This document shows, piece by piece, positions 37,095-45,811 of a stretch of 64,000 nucleotides of DNA (its first letter is position 1; every line of letters begins with the position of its first letter). Under the pieces are notes generated by a model. That model was not told the DNA's origin and searched no databases. It saw only the letters and a list, made by a program, of their open reading frames with translations. The position numbers and the translations under genes were made by a program. This stretch comes from JBGTIS01 sp041745535 (GTDB lineage: Bacteria; Bacteroidota; Bacteroidia; Cytophagales; Cyclobacteriaceae), in contig JBGTIS010000389.1 in NCBI GenBank assembly GCA_041745535.1, positions 35,226 through 99,225 on the forward strand, read 5' to 3'.

Positions 37095-37685
37095 ATGAAA
37101 TATTTAAGCATAATTTTATTTTTATTATTTTTTACAACGTTTGTATCAGGTCAGCAAAAAGAAGTGATTGACCGAACCTCTACTGATGCGGACCTGGACA
37201 ATTCGCGGACTTACGCGATGGGTAGCAACGGCTACCAGGATCAGGACCAGGTTTGGGTCACTACCAATTCGTTACTAAATAATATGGTAAAAAATTCTAT
37301 CGTATACGAATTTGATACCTACGGATTGGAAATGGACAGCCAAAACCCTGATATGGTGGTGAATTACATCATTTACGACAAAGCTTATGACGAGATCATA
37401 GGTTTCCGACCGCCATACCAAATAGAAAACGAAAACGCGCAGGACGAAAATATTCTGAACAAAATGAAAGACGGAAGCCTGATGATCAGCGTTATTGATA
37501 CAGAAAGCAACAAGGCTGTGTGGGAAGGATTTGTGCTGGATGGACTTAATCCAGACGATGATTTAAGGGCACAGCAGCAAGACATACGCCAGGCGATATC
37601 GTCAGCGATAGCTTCCTATATGGCGAAGGTTAATTTTAAAGACGTACACAATAACCGCTTTGACGTGGCAACTGGTGCTAACTAG
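37095..37685 (+). CDS. DUF4136 exported protein
   Basis: A 196-residue envelope protein with a Sec signal (MKYLSIILFLLFFTTFVSG). The DUF4136 pattern is visible: a TYAMGSNGYQDQDQ-like start, a middle PDMVVNYIIYDKAYDE, and SLMISVIDTESNKAVWEGFVLDGL, ending in a helix with AIASYMAKV. DUF4136 proteins are small envelope proteins, often lipoproteins; this copy has no lipobox Cys. Role unknown. A strong terminator follows at 37729, so it is transcribed alone. Confidence 0.82.
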   Translation: MKYLSIILFLLFFTTFVSGQQKEVIDRTSTDADLDNSRTYAMGSNGYQDQDQVWVTTNSLLNNMVKNSIVYEFDTYGLEMDSQNPDMVVNYIIYDKAYDEIIGFRPPYQIENENAQDENILNKMKDGSLMISVIDTESNKAVWEGFVLDGLNPDDDLRAQQQDIRQAISSAIASYMAKVNFKDVHNNRFDVATGAN

Positions 37686-37728
37686 CAATTAGGTTTAATC
37701 AACGTTAGCGTAAATATTAGATAGTTTG

Positions 37729-37765
37729 AAGAAATTTGTGGAGCTTCCGCAAATTTCTTGTTTTT
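37729..37765 (+). terminator. intrinsic terminator after the DUF4136 gene
   Basis: A 14-base stem (AAGAAATTTGTGGA with TCCGCAAATTTCTT, one G-U pair), a three-base loop and GTTTTT. It lies 44 bases after the stop. It also shows that the open frame of the next gene above 37813 is not coding. Confidence 0.9.
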
Positions 37766-37812
37766 ATCCCTACAGTAAAACTAACGCTTATTTGGCGAAA
37801 AGATATCAAATT

Positions 37813-39114
37813 ATGAAACACAATTTCTATCTTCTTTACCTGCTTTTTTTTGTACAAATCACCCTTTTTGGCCAAACTGTTCCAACAACCTTATCGGAGG
37901 GCGCTCCGGCTTCGGCAGGGATGTCAGCTACCCAACTGAGTTTAATGGATGATGTAATCAATAGGTATATCGATAATAAATGGGTACCGGGTGGCGTGTT
38001 TTTGGTGGCCCGGAAAGGAAAAATTGTTTATTTTAAAAGCTTTGGCAACCGGACGGACCAACGAAGAGATGCATATGACAAAGATGATATCTTCCGCATC
38101 GCTTCCATGACCAAAGCGGTTACCACCGTCAGCATTATGCAGTTGTACGAACAGGGTAAAATAGGACTGGACGACCCGGTTTCCCGGTTTATTCCCGCTT
38201 TTATGGATATGAAAGTATTAAATACGGTAAATAAGGAAGATACAAGCTATACCATGGCACCTGCCAAAAGCCCGATTACTATTCGGCAGTTACTTACCCA
38301 TACTTCCGGCATCACTTATGGCGATTCGCCTGAGTTGAGCATAGTATTTAAAAAGAATAAAATGATTAGTGGAGGTTTGTCCAACCCTGAAAGCACTTCC
38401 GAAGCCTATATCAATCAGCTCGCTGCCATGCCGCTGGCTTTTCAGCCTGGCGAAAAATATCAGTACGGCCTGAATATGGACGTGCTGGGCCGGGTGGTAG
38501 AAGTGGTTTCCGGCAAATCGCTCAGCACTTATTTCCAGGAAAATATTTTTGAACCCCTGGGCATGGGAAACACCTATTTTTATCTGCCCCGCAAACTTCA
38601 GAAAAATCTGGTGCCGGTTTACACCGAATCGGAGGAAGAAGGCCTTGTACTGGCAGAAGAAACAGCCACCAACAACCTGGATTACCCAACCAATCCTGAT
38701 CATCCCTTTTATGCCGGTGGTGGCGGTTTGTCTTCTACGGCCTTAGACTATGCCATTTTCATTCAGGCGTTGCTGAATGGCGGCACCTATAATGGGAAAC
38801 GCATACTGGGCAAAAAAACTATTGATGTTATGACTGCCGACCAGATGATCGCCCTGAACAACGAGGGCCAGGGTTTCAGCAAACGGCCGGGCGAAACCTA
38901 TGGGCTGGGCTTTGCGCTGCTTACGGAAGAAGGCGCCGGTATCAATGCCAAATCGCCGGGCACTTACGAGTGGGGCGGTTATTTCAATACCAAATTTTTT
39001 ATCGATCCCGCAGCGGAAATGATCTTTGTAGGTATGACTCAGATTGTTCCCTTCAGCCATGGTGAATTCTGGGACCGGCTCTATGCCATTATGTACGGCG
39101 CCATTGAAGAGTAG
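37813..39114 (+). CDS. exported serine hydrolase, beta-lactamase (class C) family
   Basis: A 433-residue protein with a Sec signal (MKHNFYLLYLLFFVQITLFG). The catalytic SxxK is SMTK within FRIASMTKAVTTVSIMQL; the second motif is probably YGLN in GEKYQYGLNMDVLG; a C-terminal YEWGGYFNTKFFIDP matches the strand bearing the third motif. The family contains penicillin-binding-like esterases, D-aminopeptidases and beta-lactamases; substrate undetermined. The ATG at 37813 is supported by the signal peptide and by the terminator that occupies the frame further upstream. It ends next to a 14-base palindrome (39115-39128) that could weakly terminate transcription. Confidence 0.9.
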   Translation: MKHNFYLLYLLFFVQITLFGQTVPTTLSEGAPASAGMSATQLSLMDDVINRYIDNKWVPGGVFLVARKGKIVYFKSFGNRTDQRRDAYDKDDIFRIASMTKAVTTVSIMQLYEQGKIGLDDPVSRFIPAFMDMKVLNTVNKEDTSYTMAPAKSPITIRQLLTHTSGITYGDSPELSIVFKKNKMISGGLSNPESTSEAYINQLAAMPLAFQPGEKYQYGLNMDVLGRVVEVVSGKSLSTYFQENIFEPLGMGNTYFYLPRKLQKNLVPVYTESEEEGLVLAEETATNNLDYPTNPDHPFYAGGGGLSSTALDYAIFIQALLNGGTYNGKRILGKKTIDVMTADQMIALNNEGQGFSKRPGETYGLGFALLTEEGAGINAKSPGTYEWGGYFNTKFFIDPAAEMIFVGMTQIVPFSHGEFWDRLYAIMYGAIEE

Positions 39115-39605
39115 TAAAACTAGTTTTATGATATTTTCCTGATTACTTTCTTAAGCAGCGTTTAGCTAAAACTTTCTTAGCAAGTGATTATGGGCATGAG
39201 ACCAGGGAAAAGCTGTGTAAAAGAGGGATTGATGAGGCTGTAAATATGCGGATTATTTATTGCCTAAGGGAAACGTACACAAAAAGAGAGTTCTAAAGTA
39301 TCGAAATTTTTATCAGCGATATTGACGATAGCTTCAGCCCACTTTTGCTACAATAATTATATTTCATTTTTTCGGTAAGGAACTGTGAATAAATGAATAT
39401 TATTTATCTAATACTAGTATTGATTATCTAATTTTAAGACTCTTTTCCAATTCTAAGACTTTTTTCCAAATCTAAAACTCATGACCCAATATGGGACATT
39501 CGGAAATGGTTATTAATCCTAAAATGGCCTTTTCCGTACATTTTTGAGGTTTTTATACCATGGTAAAGTAATTGCAAAATTACTCATAAAGCAATTAAAT
39601 TAATT
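39115..39605. other. intergenic region with palindromes and tandem repeats
   Basis: About 490 bases with no gene found. It holds TAAAACTAGTTTTA directly after the hydrolase stop, a perfect palindrome AATACTAGTATT at 39410-39421, and the 19-base tandem repeats listed separately. Confidence 0.6.
39435..39491. repeat. three tandem 19-bp imperfect repeats
   Basis: TAAGACTCTTTTCCAATTC, TAAGACTTTTTTCCAAATC and TAAAACTCATGACCCAATA follow each other without gaps (39435-39453, 39454-39472, 39473-39491). The third is the least conserved. The array ends about 115 bases before the start of the small gene at 39606 and could be a cluster of regulator binding sites. Confidence 0.65.
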
Positions 39606-39989
39606 ATGAATACTTTAATACATAAAACAGATCAATTAAAAAGCTATTCCTCTCTGGTGTACTTTTTCGATATGGAAGAGCTTACTATCTTAACCGAAAT
39701 GTTAGAAGTGATACATTGCCAGAAAGGACAAATTATTAACCGGGATTGTCCGGTGCTGATCGTGAGTAACCAATCAGCATCTAACCACAAGCAGGCAAGA
39801 GCTGCCTTTAACCTGGAACAACCTACGCAGGAAAAGGGTTTAAATATTACAACGAAAGCAGATGGAATATGCTTTACCCTGGAAAAGAACAACTTGCAGG
39901 GGCTGCTTGAAAAGCATCCATTCCTGGCGATAAAACTAAATCAAATAGTAGATACGCAACTTACCTCCCTGGTGCTTGCCACTAATTAA
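39606..39989 (+). CDS. small protein resembling a degenerate cyclic-nucleotide-binding domain
   Basis: A 127-residue soluble protein. The segment ELTILTEMLEVIHCQKGQIIN resembles the opening of Crp/Fnr-type sensor domains (helix followed by the KKGE-type strand), and FTLEKNNLQGLLEKHPFLAIKLNQIVDTQL resembles their closing helices, but the central phosphate-binding cassette is shortened and no DNA-binding domain follows. It may therefore be a truncated or repurposed sensor; the assignment is by eye and tentative. It is a stand-alone gene between the repeat-bearing intergenic region and the chemosensory cluster. Confidence 0.6.
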   Translation: MNTLIHKTDQLKSYSSLVYFFDMEELTILTEMLEVIHCQKGQIINRDCPVLIVSNQSASNHKQARAAFNLEQPTQEKGLNITTKADGICFTLEKNNLQGLLEKHPFLAIKLNQIVDTQLTSLVLATN

Positions 39990-40077
39990 CCTGACAACAA
40001 ATAAAAAAGAATTACATCTTATTGCCCCTATTACAACTTATCTTTTATAAGCGAAGAAGTTATTATAGCGTACCTTC

Positions 40078-40920
40078 TCACAGGTTTTCAGATACCGGAC
40101 AGTGCTTATAAAATATCTTCGCGTCTACATCGTAAGACTCAAATTTAGCCTTATCCATCATGGAATGCAGGGCATCGTAAAAGCCAATGATGAAATAACC
40201 GGAAGGGTTCAGGCTTTGGTGAAACTGCTCTATCAACCGGGCTTTGGCGATTGCATCGAAATAGATCATCACATTCCGGCAAAAAATAATATCAAACTGC
40301 TGATCCATTTTTTGAGTAATCAGGTTATGGAAGTCAAAAGTGACATGCCGAATCAGGTTAGGGTCTAATATGCCGTGATCATCATCTGCTTTCTGGTAAT
40401 ATTTATGAAAATCGCTAAATGGCCGGTAAGCCGCGTAATTATTCGCATATTCAGTTAGTTTGAGTTTGTGGTACTTTCCTTCTTTGGCTGTTTCAATCGC
40501 ATCCAGATTCATGTCAGTAGCTAGGGCCTTGGCTTTGTGTAGCAGCCCGGCTTCTTCCAGTACGATACCCATAGTATACACCTCTTCTCCGGTAGAACAG
40601 CCCGCATGCCAGATATTAATTACCTCTTTATGAGCCAAATCCGGAAGCACCCTATCTCTTAAAGCTCTCCACAATACCGGATCGCGAAACATAGCCGTAA
40701 GCCCTACCGATACTTCGTTCATAAAATTATGGATAAAATTACTGTCACGCAGCATCTTCACCCATAGTTCGTGTATTGATTTTAACTTGAATACCGAGAT
40801 ACAACGAATGACTCTCCGTTTCAGAGATTTAGGTTCATAACATGTAAAATCTACGCCATATCGTTTCAGGATCGCATGGGTGAGTGCGTTGAGTTCTTCG
40901 TCTGAAATACTAATATTCAT
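40078..40920 (-). CDS. cheR: CheR chemoreceptor glutamate methyltransferase
   Basis: A 280-residue cytoplasmic enzyme that methylates receptor glutamates with S-adenosylmethionine. The N-terminal helical domain (about 1-75) precedes the Rossmann methyltransferase with HAGCSTGEEVYTMGIVLEE (SAM loop), FRDPVLWRAL and FCRNVMIYFD. No TPR or extra domain is present. It is the last gene of the chemosensory run, 24 bases after the PAS/GAF sensor. Family members usually have SAGCSTGEEPYS; here the residues are HAG and VYT, a mild variation in the loop. The receptor in this cluster has no obvious C-terminal CheR-docking pentapeptide. Confidence 0.93.
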   Translation of the reverse strand: MNISISDEELNALTHAILKRYGVDFTCYEPKSLKRRVIRCISVFKLKSIHELWVKMLRDSNFIHNFMNEVSVGLTAMFRDPVLWRALRDRVLPDLAHKEVINIWHAGCSTGEEVYTMGIVLEEAGLLHKAKALATDMNLDAIETAKEGKYHKLKLTEYANNYAAYRPFSDFHKYYQKADDDHGILDPNLIRHVTFDFHNLITQKMDQQFDIIFCRNVMIYFDAIAKARLIEQFHQSLNPSGYFIIGFYDALHSMMDKAKFESYDVDAKIFYKHCPVSENL

Positions 40921-40944
40921 GAGTTTTTGTTATGGAAAGCACTC

Positions 40945-43110
40945 TTACACTAAAGTATCTTCAGCATCTAATAGCAATACAATAATCTTGTAAACTTTAT
41001 CTTCAAGGCTTTTAATGCCTGTAAAGGTGGTTCTAAAACACTTCTTTTCTCCATTGCTTTTTATAAAATACAGATGCGTTTCGCGAAACCCTCCTTCTTG
41101 TATCAATGTCGGAAAAAGCATCTGGGTTTTTTCTTGCGATTCGGGAGTAAGCAGTATATTGAAATCTTTTCGAACCACTTCTAATTTTTTATATCCCAAC
41201 AAATTGATAAAGATATCATTGGTAAGTTTGATTTTTGAATCCACATTGATTTCCATCAACGGTACTGAACTGATCAAAGCATGCATACTACCCATTAAAT
41301 CCTTTTGTTTTTCTTTTTCATGCGTTGTAAACTGAGCTAGCAACATGACTTTATTAGGATTGCCATGCAGATCAAAAATTGGGCAATAGGTACCGATTAG
41401 CCACATCTCTTTACCTGCTTTGTTCAGGTTCTTAAATTCTCCGGAAAAGCTTTGCCCACCCCGGAGGCCATCCCACATCATTTGGGTCTGAGGTTTCTTT
41501 TTTTCTACTTCGGACAGGAGGAGGGTATAGTTCTTTCCAATTAAATCGTCTCTTTCAAATCCGTTGATACCAAGGTAAAGCTCATTTACATCTGTAATAT
41601 TACCTTTCAGATCAAACTCAACCGTAGCGATGGTCATTTCAATGGCTTTCAAATGACTGGTGAGTTCGGCTTCTTGCTTTTTGGATGCCAATTGCAGTTC
41701 TTTTCTATCTGTAATATCCTGGGCTAAAAGAAGCGCCTTGCTAACTTCGTTGTGTGAATCTTTCACTAAAGTAATTGAGGCATTCAACCACACAGTTTTT
41801 CCATTTCTGGTCAGGGTTTTATAATCGTCTGACTGTCCATTGTTTTCTATGACGCTTTTCCAAATATCATGGGTTCCGTCCTTTCCTAAAAAGAGCCTGT
41901 AAGTTTCATTTTTTATTGCCTTCTCATCGAAGCCCAACAAGTTCAGTAAGGCTGTATTGGCCTTGGTGATATTGCCTTCTTTATCAAACTCAGCCGTAAG
42001 TAATGTGGCGTCGATGGCATGAAACACCCCGTCCAGTTCCATCTGTTTGCGCTGCACCTCCTCCTGCGTGGCTGAAAGCTCTTCCACGTTCCGCCGCATT
42101 TCTTCCTCTCGTGATTGGAGCTCGATGGTAAGCTTTTGTGATTCTTCCAGCAATTGCTGGGTATGCGCATTCGTTTTTACCGAAGCTACAGCTGAAGCAA
42201 TGTTTTCTGCCACTTTGTGTAAAAAATCCATCTGGTGGGCTTCCAACTTCTGGAAAGAAGCCAGTTCCACTGCCCCATAAACCATATCTTTGACTTTCAG
42301 CGGGATGATGATCAGATTTCTAGGCGGCGCATATCCCAATCCGGAAGTAATGCGCACATAGTTCTCTGGTACTGTGGTATGGTAGATACTGTCTTTTTCC
42401 AGAATGCACTGCCCGAGCAAACCCTGCCCGGCGTATACTTTCTTTTCCAGAAACTTTTGCTTTTCATAGGCATAGGCCGCCATAAGTTCGAGATATTTTT
42501 CACCTGAGACCTCTTCCTGTTCCATAAACAAGCCGCCCTGATTGGCGCCTACATATTTTACCAGGTTGCCAATAATTTGATTGCTGAGTTCCTGGAGGTT
42601 TTGCGTATCACTTCTAAGTATTTCCGAAAATTTGGCCATCCCTGTTACCACCCAGTTTCGTTTTTTCTCCTCTTCCTCGATCTGCCGCATTTTTATGCTC
42701 ATCTCATACAGTGCTTTTCCCAAAGTATCTTCACTGTCAATCTGTAGTCCGTCAATATCCTCTCCTTCACCTATTCTCCGTACATATTCAGTAGCCGAAT
42801 TAATCCTTTGTACCACCCGATTGATATTATCGTTGATGTTACTATACATATCCTGACCCTTTACAGCGATAGGCGCATGCAACTTGCCTTCTGCCAATGC
42901 ACTGATCGATTGTAAGATCTCTCTTTCCTGCTTGTGTATAATTCTAAGCATGAAAAACAGTAAAGCCAGAGAAGTAAGCGCTATTCCAGCCAGGATGAAA
43001 GATTGGTATGGATAATTTATAAAAGCAAAAATACCACCTCCCAGGTTAGTCAATATTAAACCAACAAGTAATAATCGCGCTTTACTATTCATCCACTTTT
43101 TCTTTTTCAT
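40945..43110 (-). CDS. membrane sensor with HAMP, GAF and three PAS domains, no output domain
   Basis: A 721-residue protein. Two membrane helices (about 12-31 and 34-54) are joined by a very short loop, so there is almost no periplasmic part. HAMP-like helices follow (ISALAEGKLHAPI, then YVRRIGEGEDIDGLQI), then a GAF domain (about 165-310; GQGLLGQCILEKDSIY, NLIIIPLKVKDMVYGAVELAS). A coiled coil (EEMRRNVEELSATQEEVQRK) precedes three PAS domains (about 355-470, 485-600, 605-715), each with the FxxxGNI or WLxASI-type strands. There is no kinase, methyl-accepting, cyclase or DNA-binding domain. Placed between the CheC-like and CheR genes, it may feed a signal to the cluster by protein contact; this is inference. 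Confidence 0.85.
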   Translation of the reverse strand: MKKKKWMNSKARLLLVGLILTNLGGGIFAFINYPYQSFILAGIALTSLALLFFMLRIIHKQEREILQSISALAEGKLHAPIAVKGQDMYSNINDNINRVVQRINSATEYVRRIGEGEDIDGLQIDSEDTLGKALYEMSIKMRQIEEEEKKRNWVVTGMAKFSEILRSDTQNLQELSNQIIGNLVKYVGANQGGLFMEQEEVSGEKYLELMAAYAYEKQKFLEKKVYAGQGLLGQCILEKDSIYHTTVPENYVRITSGLGYAPPRNLIIIPLKVKDMVYGAVELASFQKLEAHQMDFLHKVAENIASAVASVKTNAHTQQLLEESQKLTIELQSREEEMRRNVEELSATQEEVQRKQMELDGVFHAIDATLLTAEFDKEGNITKANTALLNLLGFDEKAIKNETYRLFLGKDGTHDIWKSVIENNGQSDDYKTLTRNGKTVWLNASITLVKDSHNEVSKALLLAQDITDRKELQLASKKQEAELTSHLKAIEMTIATVEFDLKGNITDVNELYLGINGFERDDLIGKNYTLLLSEVEKKKPQTQMMWDGLRGGQSFSGEFKNLNKAGKEMWLIGTYCPIFDLHGNPNKVMLLAQFTTHEKEKQKDLMGSMHALISSVPLMEINVDSKIKLTNDIFINLLGYKKLEVVRKDFNILLTPESQEKTQMLFPTLIQEGGFRETHLYFIKSNGEKKCFRTTFTGIKSLEDKVYKIIVLLLDAEDTLV

Positions 43111-43243
43111 AATTCAACCTATAATGCCTTTTCTGTCAAATTGTATTTCATAAAATAGATTAAGCATGACAGCACACATGTACTCATAAAAGCTATCAGC
43201 TTGGGTTCAACAACCACTCTTTGACCAAAAATGGGATAACGCA

Positions 43244-43858
43244 TTACCTGCTGCTCTCTATCTTTTTAATTAAACTCATAAATTTTTCAGTAAACTTCCA
43301 GAAGAACCGCGGACGTAGTTGGAGGTTATCCTTAAACAGAAATTTGGTATTAGCGGAAAAAAAACAGGCTGAATTTGTATTGCCGTTATAAAAATCCTGA
43401 TTGATAATGCGCTCAATTTCCTGGTAAGTGGTTCTGGTTAAATGAGGTACTCCTCCATATACCTTTATATCGAAGAAATTAGAAAATTCGGTAATTACCG
43501 AAGCAGATAAAATATTGTCAATTTCTTTCAAAAAAGCCTCTTCCAACAAGGACCGATCGTTGAGGTTATTATTTTTTGGAAAACTTGTATGATACAAGGT
43601 ATCACACTCTTTCGCATTAAATACCAAATAGCTTTTTCCTGCTAATTCCCCAATAATTTCGGTAGTAACTAAGGTCAATTCCCCTTCTTGTTTTATTCCG
43701 GCACTTATCGCTGACATTTCTCTCGATAACGAAATATCGGTCATTTCAATAGAAATATCTTGTTTCAGGATAGATGAAAACGATTGGGCAGCTCTTTCAA
43801 ACCCTGTGTTGATCAATTGCTTAGCAATATCTTTTTCCATATCGGTAAAAAAACTCAT
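43244..43858 (-). CDS. CheC/CheX-type chemotaxis phosphatase-like protein
   Basis: A 204-residue protein. CheC phosphatases carry the pattern D/S-x3-E-x2-N-x22-P. Here Glu112, Asn115 and Pro138 fit exactly (LLEEAFLKEIDN ... GGVP), but the D/S position is Ala108. The N-terminal pseudo-repeat (AKQLINTGFERAAQSF) has Asn but no Glu and no Pro at the matching place, so at most one active site remains. It lies 7 bases after cheA, inside the chemosensory operon, where dephosphorylation of CheY-P or binding to CheD would be the expected role. Activity is uncertain. Confidence 0.75.
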   Translation of the reverse strand: MSFFTDMEKDIAKQLINTGFERAAQSFSSILKQDISIEMTDISLSREMSAISAGIKQEGELTLVTTEIIGELAGKSYLVFNAKECDTLYHTSFPKNNNLNDRSLLEEAFLKEIDNILSASVITEFSNFFDIKVYGGVPHLTRTTYQEIERIINQDFYNGNTNSACFFSANTKFLFKDNLQLRPRFFWKFTEKFMSLIKKIESSR

Positions 43859-43865
43859 GATATTA

Positions 43866-45794
43866 TTATTTAGATAATACTCCTTTATTCTGGCTGCTCA
43901 TAGATACTCTGAAAATGGCATTTACAATGGTGGCTACGTTAAGAACGAGGCATACATTGCCATTGCCCAATATGGTAACTCCGCTAATAAACTTTACCGT
44001 TTCCACAGGTTTCATGAGCGGTTTTTCAACAATTTCTTTCTGTTGTAAAAGCTTATCCACCACAAATCCTACGGTACGGTTATTATGCGAAACGATTACA
44101 ATATGCACCTTTAATTCAGGGTGTAAAGAATCGTAGCTATGTTGCAACATATTCGTATTGCTAACCTGCGCGTTCATGTCAAATAAATCTTTTAGAAATA
44201 CAATGGAGATGGTTTTACCCAAATGGGTAGCTACCAGTCCGTTGCCCACTTTGTGAATAGCCGACTTATACAATGAAACTACCGCCTGGGTATAGGATAG
44301 AGGAATAGCATACTCTACTTTATCAAGCTCGAAGAGCAGGGTTCCTTTCACTGCCATAGAGGAAGGCAGCAGCAGACCAATTGTGGTACCTTCTCCAATT
44401 TTGGTATTCACATAAATGTTTCCTCCAATTGAATCCAATGCCTTTTTTACCACATCCATGCCTACTCCCCTGCCTGAGATAGCATTCACCTGATCTACCG
44501 TTGAAAAGCCCGGCTCGAAGATGTACATGATGACGTCCTGCTCCGAAAGTTGGTTGGCCAATTCGGGCATTACCAGTCCTTTGCTAATGGCCTTTTGCCT
44601 GATTTTTTCTACATCTATGCCCTGCCCATCGTCTTTAATTTCTATAAGCACCGCATCGCTGTCGTTGCGGGCGCTCAATGTAATGGTTCCTTCCTTAGGT
44701 TTACTGGCTTTCTCCCGTTCCAGAGGTTTTTCAATGCCGTGACCTACGCAATTGCGGATCAAATGGATAAGCGAGTCACTTATGATTTGTAGAATATTCC
44801 GGTCAATTTCTGTGTCGGTGCCTTCCAGCTTGAGTGTCACTTTTTTCTGTTCAGTTGTTGCTGCATCGCGAACTACCCGGTGGAACTTATTGAACAAAAA
44901 ACCCACCTGTACCAGGCGTACATCCATCACTGAGTATTGCAGGTCGGAAGAAATGCGGTTCAGCCGTGAATATTCGTTGGAGGCGTGTATGCCTGCGTGA
45001 GAAGCAATAATGCGATCCCTTTCAATAATGAGTTCACCTACCAGGTTCAGCAGGTTATCCAGTTTAGGGACAGGCACCTGCACCAGATCGGAAAAGGAGA
45101 TTTTATTTTCCACTACTTCACTTTCAATGACAGTACTTTGATTTTCTTCAGGCGGATAATTTTTTGGTTCTTCGATAGGGGAACCTACTTCTTCTGCTTT
45201 ATCAAGTGTAGTTCCAGAAGAAGTTTTAGCTTTAGAAGTACTTTTAACTTGTATATCTTTTAGTTGCGCATCCGCGGCTTTTGTATTTTTCCCTTCTTTG
45301 GAATCTACGTTTTTCTTTTTCCGAATGATGGTTCTCTTGGCGGCAGGCTCTATCGGGGCTGCCATTGTTTGTTGTTTTACCGCCTCTTTCCCGGAAGAAA
45401 CATTTCCTTCTTTTGTGTTTCTGATTAATACCTCCAGCTTTGTTTTTATGCCTTTGTACTTCACCTCCTTACCATTTTTCAGCGATTCAATGAGCCCGCC
45501 CAATACGTCGATGGCTTTGAAGACGCTCTCAAACAACTCATCGGTAAGCATGATGTTGCCATCCCGTATTTCCCCAAACAAATCCTCAATCACATGCGCC
45601 ATTTCACCTATCTGGTGAAAGCCCATGCCCAAGGCATTTCCTTTCAAGGTATGGGTAATTCGGAAAATAGCATGAATCGCTTTATGGTCAGAAGCGTCCT
45701 TTTCAAGCTGGGTAATCAGCCTGTTTAGTTCCTCGTAATTATCTAACGCTTCCGCTAAGAAAATTTCTTTATACTCTTCTTCTTTGGATTTCAT
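43866..45794 (-). CDS. cheA: CheA chemotaxis histidine kinase
   Basis: A 642-residue cytoplasmic kinase. The Hpt domain has HTLKGNALGMGF with phospho-His48. A long low-complexity linker (about 125-235) replaces a recognisable CheY-binding P2 domain. P3 dimerisation (PKLDNLLNLVGELIIERDRI) is followed by the ATPase with HLIRNCVGHGIEKP, DDGQGID and GRGVGMDVVKKAL, and a C-terminal CheW-like domain (GTLLFELDKVEYAIPLSYTQ). The N-box usually reads RNxxDHGIE; here the Asp is Gly (RNCVGHG), which is odd for an active kinase. It is followed by the CheC-like gene after 7 bases and preceded by cheB with 17. Confidence 0.94.
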   Translation of the reverse strand: MKSKEEEYKEIFLAEALDNYEELNRLITQLEKDASDHKAIHAIFRITHTLKGNALGMGFHQIGEMAHVIEDLFGEIRDGNIMLTDELFESVFKAIDVLGGLIESLKNGKEVKYKGIKTKLEVLIRNTKEGNVSSGKEAVKQQTMAAPIEPAAKRTIIRKKKNVDSKEGKNTKAADAQLKDIQVKSTSKAKTSSGTTLDKAEEVGSPIEEPKNYPPEENQSTVIESEVVENKISFSDLVQVPVPKLDNLLNLVGELIIERDRIIASHAGIHASNEYSRLNRISSDLQYSVMDVRLVQVGFLFNKFHRVVRDAATTEQKKVTLKLEGTDTEIDRNILQIISDSLIHLIRNCVGHGIEKPLEREKASKPKEGTITLSARNDSDAVLIEIKDDGQGIDVEKIRQKAISKGLVMPELANQLSEQDVIMYIFEPGFSTVDQVNAISGRGVGMDVVKKALDSIGGNIYVNTKIGEGTTIGLLLPSSMAVKGTLLFELDKVEYAIPLSYTQAVVSLYKSAIHKVGNGLVATHLGKTISIVFLKDLFDMNAQVSNTNMLQHSYDSLHPELKVHIVIVSHNNRTVGFVVDKLLQQKEIVEKPLMKPVETVKFISGVTILGNGNVCLVLNVATIVNAIFRVSMSSQNKGVLSK

Positions 45795-45811
45795 ACCTTA
45801 AGAATTTTTTA

